Of a stretch of DNA of 64,000 nt, positions 46,423-53,232 are shown piece by piece. Every line of letters starts with the position of its first letter. The stretch's first letter is position 1. A program made the position numbers and the translations under genes. Under the pieces are notes generated by a model, which was not told the origin of the DNA, did not search any database, and was given only the letters and a program-made list of their open reading frames with translations. This stretch comes from CAZSNT01 sp964607765 (GTDB taxonomy: Bacteria > Verrucomicrobiota > Lentisphaeria > Oligosphaerales > JABHEG01): contig CAZSNT010000003.1 in NCBI GenBank assembly GCA_964607765.1, positions 77,172-141,171 on the forward strand. Reading direction: 5' to 3'.

Positions 46423-46436
46423 CGTGACCGGTCACG
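46423..46436. promoter_or_regulatory. 14-bp perfect palindrome upstream of the TIM-barrel/cNMP gene
   Basis: CGTGACCGGTCACG is fully self-complementary and lies about 100 bp upstream of the start at 46325. The GTGA-N4-TCAC spacing differs from the N6 of CRP-type sites, so the binding protein is not assigned. Confidence 0.35.
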
Positions 46437-46450
46437 CGCGGCACGCCGTG

Positions 46451-46532
46451 GCCCGGCTCTTCTGAGCCGGCTGTCTCTGTGTTTGGCCTCCACCCGGATC
46501 ACGGCAGGACACCCGACTCAGAAGAGCCGGGC
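46451..46532. other. 17-bp perfect inverted repeat (long hairpin) downstream of the HAD gene
   Basis: GCCCGGCTCTTCTGAGC (46451-46467) is exactly complementary to GCTCAGAAGAGCCGGGC-type sequence at 46516-46532, separated by 48 bases. It falls just past the 3' end of the HAD gene and before the next minus-strand gene, so it may act as terminator or mRNA stabiliser. Confidence 0.4.
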
Positions 46533-46570
46533 TACGGGGCCTGCCTCACGAAACTGGCCGGCTGCGACCT

Positions 46571-47476
46571 TCACCGGTCGCGGCTCTCCGGCTGCCACGG
46601 CGGCGAGTCGGGAAGCGAATCCTCGAAGCGGCCAACCAGCTCCTCCGCGTATACCCCCGCAAACGTGCCGTCAAGGAACCGTGGGTAGCCAACAGTGAGG
46701 AACTCGTGCCAGGACGCCACTTCGTGCCCGGGCAGTATGGGGAAAAAAAGAACCCCCACCGTGCGCGCCGCTGCCAGATCCCCCAGCGCATCGCCTACCA
46801 TCAGAACACGGTCGGACGCGTACCGGTCTGCCGTGGCCAACGCCAGATGCTCGGCTTTGGTGCCCAGCTCCTGCCCCGCTATCAGCTGCACGTACTTGGC
46901 CAGGTCGTGCTTCTGCCACTCATTGACAAGCGCCTCCTCCGGAGTCTGGGACACCACGATGGCGTCGGAGTGCTGCTGTACCAGATCCAGACTCTCGACA
47001 ACCCATTCGAACGGCGGCACAGGCGGCATCTCGCGCGCAATCGCCTCGTTGATGTCGAGACTCCACTCCAGGACTCGCTGCAGGTTCGGATCGCCCGTAC
47101 GCTCCGCCTCCGCGGCCAGGGAGGGATTGCCGAGAGGCAGCCCGGAATCCAGGTACTGTGCCAACGCCTCACAGTCGGGCAGGACGCAGCCGGACGCCGC
47201 CGCTTCGGGCCAGTCGTGCAGCAGCCTGAACACACGCAGCAACGCCACGAAACGGTTCGAACCCCGTGATTTCGAACCCAAATTCACAAACTCGGCAGCA
47301 CGCCGAACATACTGCTCAATGGCCTCCAACCCCCAGAACGAGACAATCCGGCCGTGGAAAAAACGCTTCTGCTTGATGTCCATCGTGTCGAACACACAGC
47401 CATCCGAGTCAATCCCAACAAGAGAATCGAACCGGGGCTGGAAATCCGCCAGGTCTGCGCGGCTGTATATGCCCAT
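46571..47476 (-). CDS. HAD-superfamily hydrolase
   Basis: 301 residues. HAD motif I is 'VGIDSDGCVFDTMDIKQ' near residue 22 (two Asp four residues apart as DxDGxxxDT). Motif II is in 'SDAIVVSQTPEEALVNEWQK' and motif III/IV in 'DRVLMVGDALGDLAAARTVG'. It is longer than typical phosphatases, with a helical cap of about 120 residues. GGGAG lies eight bases before the ATG. Likely a phosphatase or phosphotransferase on a small sugar-related metabolite; the neighbour downstream is a TIM-barrel isomerase-like fusion. Confidence 0.88.
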   Translation of the reverse strand: MGIYSRADLADFQPRFDSLVGIDSDGCVFDTMDIKQKRFFHGRIVSFWGLEAIEQYVRRAAEFVNLGSKSRGSNRFVALLRVFRLLHDWPEAAASGCVLPDCEALAQYLDSGLPLGNPSLAAEAERTGDPNLQRVLEWSLDINEAIAREMPPVPPFEWVVESLDLVQQHSDAIVVSQTPEEALVNEWQKHDLAKYVQLIAGQELGTKAEHLALATADRYASDRVLMVGDALGDLAAARTVGVLFFPILPGHEVASWHEFLTVGYPRFLDGTFAGVYAEELVGRFEDSLPDSPPWQPESRDR

Positions 47477-47534
47477 GTGCTGCGCTCCCGTTGCTTTGCC
47501 TGTGTTCAGTGTTCAATCAATGTCATTGAAGAAC

Positions 47535-47644
47535 CCCACATCCGTAGGCTCTTCCTGTATCCGTAGGAACGCAACAATCCCGCATCCCACATCCGTAGGC
47601 TCTTCCTGTATCCGTAGGAACACAACAATCCCGCATCCCACATC
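47535..47644 (+). repeat. 51-bp tandem repeat, two copies plus a partial
   Basis: Units start cccacatccgtaggctcttc at 47535, 47586 and (partial) 47637. Each unit contains atccgtagg twice, with TTCCT and AGGAA as a short inverted pair between. Located just before the MFS gene, after the start of the divergent HAD gene. Confidence 0.85.
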
Positions 47645-47701
47645 ACGCCGCATTCCCGCACGCGTGGCTTGGTCCGCCGGCTGCGGCGGCTACTTTACCG
47701 C

Positions 47702-48910
47702 ATGAGTCAGCCCAATGCATGTGTGACAGCTCGACGCGGCGACGACGCATCTCTGCTGTTGACACGCAATCCGCGTATGTGGGCGCTGCGCGGCGCCATC
47801 TTTCTCATCCTGCTCGGTGCCGGTATCATTTGGACGTATGCGGGCATCTGGATGCGTCAGCACGGCGTGCGCGAGACCGCGATCGGCGTGTTGATCGGCT
47901 GCGGCAGCGCGCTCGCGGCCGGCTTGGGCCTGTTCTGGGGTTGGCTCTCGGACCGCACGGGCCGCGGCACCTCCATCGTGTGCACGGGCTGCCTGTTCAT
48001 GGGCGTCAGCCTGGTAGTCCTGGCACACAGCACGAGCATAGGCGCGTTCTGTCTCTACGTCGTACTCGTGGCCACCGGTCTCTCGGCCACCATGAATGTC
48101 ATGCCCTTGCTGGCGCTGACCGTCATCGGCAAGCAGCGCAAGGGCGCGGGTTACGGGCGCTACCGCGTGTTCGGCTCACTGGGCTACATCTTCTCGTTGT
48201 ACGTGCTTGCCGCCCTGATCCCTGGCCTGGACCGGCTGTTCCTGGTTGCGGGTGTCGTCCTTGTCCTGGGCGTTGTGCCGTTGCTGCTGGCCAACGTCAA
48301 ACCGCAGCGGCATGCCGAGAGGCACGGGCTTTCCGGAATACTGCGCAACCCGAAACTGCTCTGGTTCCTCGGCGCCGTGTTCCTTTTCGCGCTCGGCGAC
48401 CCCGCTGTGTTCACGTTCCTGGCTCTGTACGCCCGGGAACTGGGTGCCGGACAGGTAGACGTCGCACGCCTCATGGGCATGTGCGGCGTTGTGGCTCTGG
48501 TCGGCCTGCCACTGATGGGCTCGGTTGCCGACCGAGCGGGTCCGCGCTGGGTTGTGCTGACAGCCTTCGCAGCCATGCCGTTGCGGATCCTGGCTCAAGC
48601 AACGGCAGCGACTTTCCAGGGGCTCTACGTCGCGCAGTGCTTCCACACCTTCACCTGGGCGGGCCTGGAAGCGACCATGTACACCTATGTGACCACCCTG
48701 GTCGGCGAGCAGGACCGCGGCGTGGCCGTGTCCGCCCTGCTCACCACACGCACCGCGTCGCAGCTGGTTGGCAGCCCCATTATCGGCGCTCTCGCCGAGC
48801 ACTGCGGCTACCGCACCATGTTTGTCACGCTGGCGTGCGTCTCGGCAACCGGCCTCGTCGTCTTTGCAGCCAAGTGCTTTCCGGCGTCGCGCCAGCCCGC
48901 GACGCGTTGA
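47702..48910 (+). CDS. Major facilitator superfamily permease
   Basis: About 402 residues from ATG 47702 (in-frame codons from 47669 lack support). About twelve hydrophobic segments; the loop 'GWLSDRTGRGTS' between segments 2 and 3 matches the MFS signature, and 'GYGRYRVFGSLGYIFS' is typical of the MFS_1-like/nucleoside-proton branch. 'GLPLMGSVADRAGPRWV' repeats the loop in the second half. Likely proton-linked uptake of a sugar or nucleoside, which fits the following aldose 1-epimerase gene 146 bp downstream. No Shine-Dalgarno site is visible. Confidence 0.88.
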   Translation: MSQPNACVTARRGDDASLLLTRNPRMWALRGAIFLILLGAGIIWTYAGIWMRQHGVRETAIGVLIGCGSALAAGLGLFWGWLSDRTGRGTSIVCTGCLFMGVSLVVLAHSTSIGAFCLYVVLVATGLSATMNVMPLLALTVIGKQRKGAGYGRYRVFGSLGYIFSLYVLAALIPGLDRLFLVAGVVLVLGVVPLLLANVKPQRHAERHGLSGILRNPKLLWFLGAVFLFALGDPAVFTFLALYARELGAGQVDVARLMGMCGVVALVGLPLMGSVADRAGPRWVVLTAFAAMPLRILAQATAATFQGLYVAQCFHTFTWAGLEATMYTYVTTLVGEQDRGVAVSALLTTRTASQLVGSPIIGALAEHCGYRTMFVTLACVSATGLVVFAAKCFPASRQPATR

Positions 48911-48979
48911 CACCCACCAAGCGCCGGAGTATGATCACGCCGGTGTCAGGCAGACGGAAAACGGAAAACGGAAGACGCC

Positions 48980-49035
48980 TAACGCCTAACAACTAACGCC
49001 TAACAACTAACGCCTAACAACTAACGCCTAACAAC
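48980..49035 (+). repeat. 14-bp tandem repeat, four perfect copies
   Basis: The unit taacgcctaacaac is repeated four times without error between the MFS gene and the aldose epimerase gene, ending 21 bases before the epimerase start codon. No Shine-Dalgarno sequence is present in this leader. Confidence 0.9.
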
Positions 49036-49056
49036 TAACCGAGGACCCCACTGATT

Positions 49057-50097
49057 ATGTCCATCACGAAAGCAGCGTTCGGCGCGACACCGGACGGGCA
49101 GGCAGTCGAGATCTATACGTTGACCAACGCGAACGGGATGCGCATGACGGTCGCCACCTACGGCGCCATCGTGGTTGCGCTCGAGGTGCCCGACCGCGAC
49201 GGGAACCTGGCGGACGTGGTCCTGGGATTCGACTCGCTCGGTGACTACATCAAGGACAGCCCGTATTTCGGCGCGGCGTGCGGACGCTACGCCAACCGTA
49301 TTGCGCAAGCAACGTTCACACTCGACGGCTTGGAATACCGGCTCGCGGCAAATGACGGGGACAACGCCCTGCACGGCGGCGAGAAAGGCCTCGACAAGAT
49401 CGTCTGGACGGCAGAGGAACGGCAAGACCCCGAAGGCCCGGCCCTGCGCTTTACCGCCGTCAGCCCGGACGGCGACGAAGGGTATCCCGGTAACCTGTCC
49501 ATGACTATGGACTATGTGCTGAGCAACGACAACGCCTTCAAGATCGTCTACGCGGCAACAACGGACAAGGCCACGCCGCTCAACCTGACCAACCACAGTT
49601 ACTTCAACCTGGCAGGCGCGGGCAGCGGCGACGTCCTGGGACACGTCCTGACGCTCTGCGCCGACCGGTTCACGCCGGTCGACGACACGCTCATCCCCAC
49701 CGGCGAACTCCGCAGTGTCGAAGGCACGCAACTGGACTTCCGCACGCCCACGGCGATCGGTGCGCGCATTGCGGACGTGCCCGGCGGCTACGACCACAAC
49801 TTCGTGCTGCGCAGTCAGGACGGGGCGCTGGCGCCGGCGGCCAAGGTCGTCGAACCCCAAACCGGGCGCGTGATGGAAGTGCTCACCACAGAGCCGGGCA
49901 TCCAGCTCTACACAGGCAACTTCCTCGACGGCACGCACGTTGGCAAGGGCGGCACGCCCTACCTGCAGCACACCGGTTTCTGCCTCGAGACACAGCACTA
50001 CCCCAACTCGCCGAACCAGCCGGAGTTCCCCTCAACCATCCTGCGTCCCGGCCAGACCTACACGCAGACAACCGTCTACCGGTTCAGCACGGAGTAA
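49057..50097 (+). CDS. galM: Aldose 1-epimerase (mutarotase)
   Basis: 346 residues, the usual length. 'CGRYANRIAQATFTLDG' is the sugar-binding Arg/Asn region; 'NALHGGEKG' and 'TNHSYFNLAG' give the two conserved His residues, and 'FCLETQHYPNSPNQ' the catalytic Glu. Interconverts alpha and beta anomers of hexoses in the cytoplasm. It follows the MFS permease on the same strand, which suggests that it works on the imported sugar. Its leader lacks a Shine-Dalgarno site and holds a 14-bp tandem repeat. Confidence 0.96.
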   Translation: MSITKAAFGATPDGQAVEIYTLTNANGMRMTVATYGAIVVALEVPDRDGNLADVVLGFDSLGDYIKDSPYFGAACGRYANRIAQATFTLDGLEYRLAANDGDNALHGGEKGLDKIVWTAEERQDPEGPALRFTAVSPDGDEGYPGNLSMTMDYVLSNDNAFKIVYAATTDKATPLNLTNHSYFNLAGAGSGDVLGHVLTLCADRFTPVDDTLIPTGELRSVEGTQLDFRTPTAIGARIADVPGGYDHNFVLRSQDGALAPAAKVVEPQTGRVMEVLTTEPGIQLYTGNFLDGTHVGKGGTPYLQHTGFCLETQHYPNSPNQPEFPSTILRPGQTYTQTTVYRFSTE

Positions 50098-50102
50098 CAA
50101 CC

Positions 50103-50141
50103 CCTGCCAGTGACCAGACTCCGGTCATCAGCAACGGCAGG
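50103..50141. terminator. Nested stem-loop between convergent genes
   Basis: CCTGCC (50103-50108) with GGCAGG (50136-50141) enclosing TGACC (50111-50115) with GGTCA (50123-50127), in the 96 bp between convergent stop codons. There is no T-run. Confidence 0.3.
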
Positions 50142-50193
50142 CAGGCCACACCCGTTCTCCAGACTCGCTTCAGCATCTCAACGTCAGCCCAAT

Positions 50194-51306
50194 CTACCTG
50201 GCGCCAAGCCCCAACACGGCCCGGCAGTAGCGCAGGCTCTGCTCCAGGTCCCACTTCTGTTGCTGCTGCTGCAGCTCTCGCGATTTCCTGCCCGTCGGCC
50301 GCCCGGCAGGAAGCGTGTACGGCTTGCCGTTCTTCGCAAGCGCCAGAAATCGGGCGAAGTCCCGAGCCCGTGCGCGTGGGAACGCATCCCACCACGCTTC
50401 TTCCAGGTACTTCGCCTCGTGTTGCCAGCTGTAGCAGCACGTCTCCAGCACGAACGGACAGTCGGGGCAGAGCTCCCGGTACAGCTCCAGGTAAGCCGCC
50501 CAGTCCACAACGCCCTCACCCATGTTCGTCCACATCACGCCGGCGCCCTTGTCAGTCTCCCACACAGCGCTGTCCCGCATGCCGGTGGTCACTGCATAGG
50601 GGCCCAGGGCCTTCAGGTTATCCAGGGGATTTTCCATGGTCCACGTGGCATTCCCCGCGTCCATCGTCGCGCCGACAAAGTCTGCGCCGGCCGCCTCGAT
50701 CAGCTCCACGAGTTCCCAGGCCTGCAAGTCACCCGCGTGGTTCTCGATGGCCAGCTTCACACCGGCGGACAGCGCGTCATCGCGCACAGACTTGCAGACC
50801 TTCACGACCTCCTCGATGTGTCGGTAAATACCGCCCTCCCCTTGCCGGTCACGGCGCGAGCCCAGATAGCAGCGTGCCACCTTCGCTCCCACGGCCCGAG
50901 CCACCCGAATCAGCAGCCGGGCATGGTCAACGGCCGCCCCCCAGCGTTTCGCGTTGTAACTCTTCGATGTGGGGCAGATGCTGCCCGTGCCAATCTGCAG
51001 CACCACACCACGCTCGCGAGCCAGATTCGCAACCCCCGCCAGAGCCGCATCGTCAAGGCTCTCGTACACGCCAAGGTCGGACAGCAGAAGCGTATCCACG
51101 GCCAGCGACGCCGCGTAGTCAATCAGCGCGGGAGCTTTCCAGCCGAGGGCGCGGATGGAGAAGTTGTCGAACCCCAGGCGGATACGGCGAGGTCCGGACG
51201 CAGCGGCGGCCTGGGCCACGGCAGGGCCCAGCGTGCCCGCAACCCCCGCCGCGGTCAGCGCCGCAACGAATTGCCTTCTGTCACAATCAACCATCGTCTC
51301 GTGCAT
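50194..51306 (-). CDS. Tat-exported sugar phosphate isomerase/epimerase-like TIM barrel
   Basis: About 370 residues from ATG 51306 (GGAG about ten bases upstream). The leader 'DCDRRQFVAALTAAGVAGTL' has a twin-arginine start followed by a hydrophobic core, suggesting folded export by Tat. The body is a xylose-isomerase-like barrel: 'FDNFSIRALGWKAPALIDYA', 'GVKLAIENHAGDLQAWELVE', 'GATMDAGNATWTMENPLDNL', 'CPFVLETCCYSW', with Glu and Asp residues placed for metal binding. It lies 17 bp after the 182-residue gene on the same strand and ends the signalling operon. Substrate unknown. Confidence 0.85.
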   Translation of the reverse strand: MHETMVDCDRRQFVAALTAAGVAGTLGPAVAQAAAASGPRRIRLGFDNFSIRALGWKAPALIDYAASLAVDTLLLSDLGVYESLDDAALAGVANLARERGVVLQIGTGSICPTSKSYNAKRWGAAVDHARLLIRVARAVGAKVARCYLGSRRDRQGEGGIYRHIEEVVKVCKSVRDDALSAGVKLAIENHAGDLQAWELVELIEAAGADFVGATMDAGNATWTMENPLDNLKALGPYAVTTGMRDSAVWETDKGAGVMWTNMGEGVVDWAAYLELYRELCPDCPFVLETCCYSWQHEAKYLEEAWWDAFPRARARDFARFLALAKNGKPYTLPAGRPTGRKSRELQQQQQKWDLEQSLRYCRAVLGLGAR

Positions 51307-51323
51307 ATCGCAAAACTCTCCAG

Positions 51324-51872
51324 CTACCACGGCGGTGTGGCCTCTGCCGGCGCAGAATCACCCGCTGACTGCGGGGACAGACGCGTGACGGCCACTCGCG
51401 GCTTGACCTGCTTCTCGAATGCGCCGGCAAACTCGCTCGCCTGCACCACGCCCTGCTCGATAGCGGCCCGTACCTTCTCGCGGCTGACCGAGCCCACCGT
51501 CTCGATCACAGGCGCCAAAACGGGCGCCACATCCCCAAGATGGCGCCGAATCCGCTTGATGTCAGGCGCCAGGATCTGTGTGTAACGATCGCCAAGCCGT
51601 CGGCGCAGCAGTTCGGCATTGTACTCCACCACAGTCTCGCGCGTGTAGCGCACGCGCAGCCGATCGCCACGAACCACAGGGAACCACATGCACCGCTCCA
51701 CACCCGCCAGGTGCAGAGCCAGCACGTCCCGCAACCCATTCTTCTCCTCCTGCAGAACGCGCATCTCCTCCTGGATCTCAACATACCGCGCGAGAGCTTG
51801 CTCAACAGCCGGCGTCATCTCTGGTTGAGATGCGCCAGCCGGGTCTGTATCGGGGGGATGGGGATGGTCCAT
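51324..51872 (-). CDS. Hypothetical protein, coiled-coil start
   Basis: 182 residues, no family I can name. Residues ~25-60 ('ARYVEIQEEMRVLQEEKNGL') form a short coiled coil; the middle has 'RRRLGDRYTQILAPDIKRIR' and 'VGSVSREKVRAAIEQGV', a layout seen in uncharacterised bacterial proteins. No signal peptide or membrane segment. The gene sits between the RR-Ser/Thr kinase (10 bp) and the sugar isomerase (17 bp) on the same strand, so it is co-transcribed with them. Confidence 0.7.
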   Translation of the reverse strand: MDHPHPPDTDPAGASQPEMTPAVEQALARYVEIQEEMRVLQEEKNGLRDVLALHLAGVERCMWFPVVRGDRLRVRYTRETVVEYNAELLRRRLGDRYTQILAPDIKRIRRHLGDVAPVLAPVIETVGSVSREKVRAAIEQGVVQASEFAGAFEKQVKPRVAVTRLSPQSAGDSAPAEATPPW

Positions 51873-51882
51873 GGTCTCACCT

Positions 51883-53232
51883 CTATGACCAGTCCGGGGA
51901 CCAAAGTCCCCGCAACGCCTTGAGCTTCCGTCGCCATGTCGGGGGTTGATTCATCTCGTCCCGGACCGAAGCCAAATCTGTGACAAGCTCGTCAACCGTT
52001 GCATAGCGTTGACTGCGGCGCTTCCGAAGCATCCTCGCCAGAACCCGCGCCAAAGCCGGCGGCAACGTGGGATCGATGCGGCGGGGCGCAGTGGGTCTCC
52101 TCTTCTGGATTTCAGTACACAGCATCTGCATGCTGTCGCCACGGAACGGCCGGACGCCCAACAACAGCTCGTAAGCAACAACACCGAGGGAGAAAATGTC
52201 AGCACCGCCATCGATGTGGGCTGTGGAGAACGCCTCCGGGGCCATGTAGGCCGGCGTGCCCATCAACGATGCCTCGAACGTCAAGTCAGACTCCGGCAGC
52301 CGGGCAATACCGAAGTCCGTCAGCTTCGCGATCAGGCGCTCGCGGTCAACCATGATGTTGCCGGGCTTCACGTCCCGGTGGCAAATGCCCTCGCCATGAA
52401 TCGCCGCCAACGCAGAGGCGATCTGATGGATCACGCCAATCTTCTCGTCCAGCGTCAGCGGCGAACCGGACTTCATCACCTCTTTGAGACTGGGGTGCGG
52501 AAAATACTCCATGACAAGGAACGGGATCCCTTCCTGCCGCGCCAAGCCGAACTCGACAAAACGCACCACGTTAGGGTGCGTGATGCTGGATGCCGCACGC
52601 GCCTCGTGCAGAAAACGATGACGCAGTCGCTGGCCCTGCTCCGAATCCAGCGCGCCGATCTTCACGATCTTCAGCGCATACTGCTGCCGATAGCTCCCGC
52701 CTGCCTCACGCTCCACCAGACAGACAACCCCCATGTTCCCCTCGCCCAAGGTGCGCACCACGTGGTAGTCGCCCAGCACATCGCCTTCGGTCGCCGTGTG
52801 CCCCTCCGGCACGCCGCCATCCTGGGACGCGGCCAGCGCGGCACGGAGCTTCTCTTTGAGCTGGCCGGTCTTCACTGGCTTGGAGATGTAGTCGAACGCG
52901 CCGAGCCGCATACACTCCACAGCAGCTTCGATACTGGGTGTTGCCGTGATCAGAATGACCGGCACGAACACCTTCCTGGCACGGAGGTCTTCAAGCAGCT
53001 CGATACCGGACTTCTTCGGCATCTGTACGTCGGTCACGATGGCGTCGACCACGACATCGCGCAGAAGGTCCCAAGCCTGCTGCCCGTCGACCGCCTCAAC
53101 CACATGGTAGCCGTCGGCTTCGAGCGTGCGACGCAGCATCAGCCGCGTCACAGCCACATCCTCAACAACGAGGACCCGCTCGGGCGCTTCGTCGTGTGCC
53201 GTCTCTTCCAGGTTGACCGTTGTCCCCGGCAT
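51883..53232 (-). CDS. Response regulator receiver fused to a Ser/Thr protein kinase (second copy)
   Basis: About 449 residues from ATG 53232, whose A and T overlap the TGA of the upstream hybrid kinase, a coupling junction; the in-frame extension to 53313 lies inside that gene. Receiver ~15-135 ('RVLVVEDVAVTRLMLRRTL', Asp in 'DAIVTDVQMPKKSG', 'DYISKPVK'). Kinase ~150-415: 'TLGEGNMGVVCLVE', Lys in 'YALKIVKI', 'HRDVKPGNIMV', 'LTDFGIARLP', 'GTPAYMAPEAF'. It shares the architecture of the protein at 28685. Direct coupling to a histidine kinase gives a clear route from a His-Asp relay to Ser/Thr phosphorylation. Confidence 0.94.
   Translation of the reverse strand: MPGTTVNLEETAHDEAPERVLVVEDVAVTRLMLRRTLEADGYHVVEAVDGQQAWDLLRDVVVDAIVTDVQMPKKSGIELLEDLRARKVFVPVILITATPSIEAAVECMRLGAFDYISKPVKTGQLKEKLRAALAASQDGGVPEGHTATEGDVLGDYHVVRTLGEGNMGVVCLVEREAGGSYRQQYALKIVKIGALDSEQGQRLRHRFLHEARAASSITHPNVVRFVEFGLARQEGIPFLVMEYFPHPSLKEVMKSGSPLTLDEKIGVIHQIASALAAIHGEGICHRDVKPGNIMVDRERLIAKLTDFGIARLPESDLTFEASLMGTPAYMAPEAFSTAHIDGGADIFSLGVVAYELLLGVRPFRGDSMQMLCTEIQKRRPTAPRRIDPTLPPALARVLARMLRKRRSQRYATVDELVTDLASVRDEMNQPPTWRRKLKALRGLWSPDWS

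Noticed and set aside
46423..46436. CRP/FNR binding site near the cNMP-domain gene
   Set aside because: Half-sites are four bases apart instead of six, and the flanking T and A are missing; kept only as an unassigned palindrome.
47535..47644. Possible CRISPR array
   Set aside because: The units are directly abutting tandem copies with no unique spacers, and no cas genes are near.
48980..49035. Possible CRISPR or iteron-type origin
   Set aside because: The 14-bp units are head-to-tail without spacers, and there is no replication initiator gene in the window.
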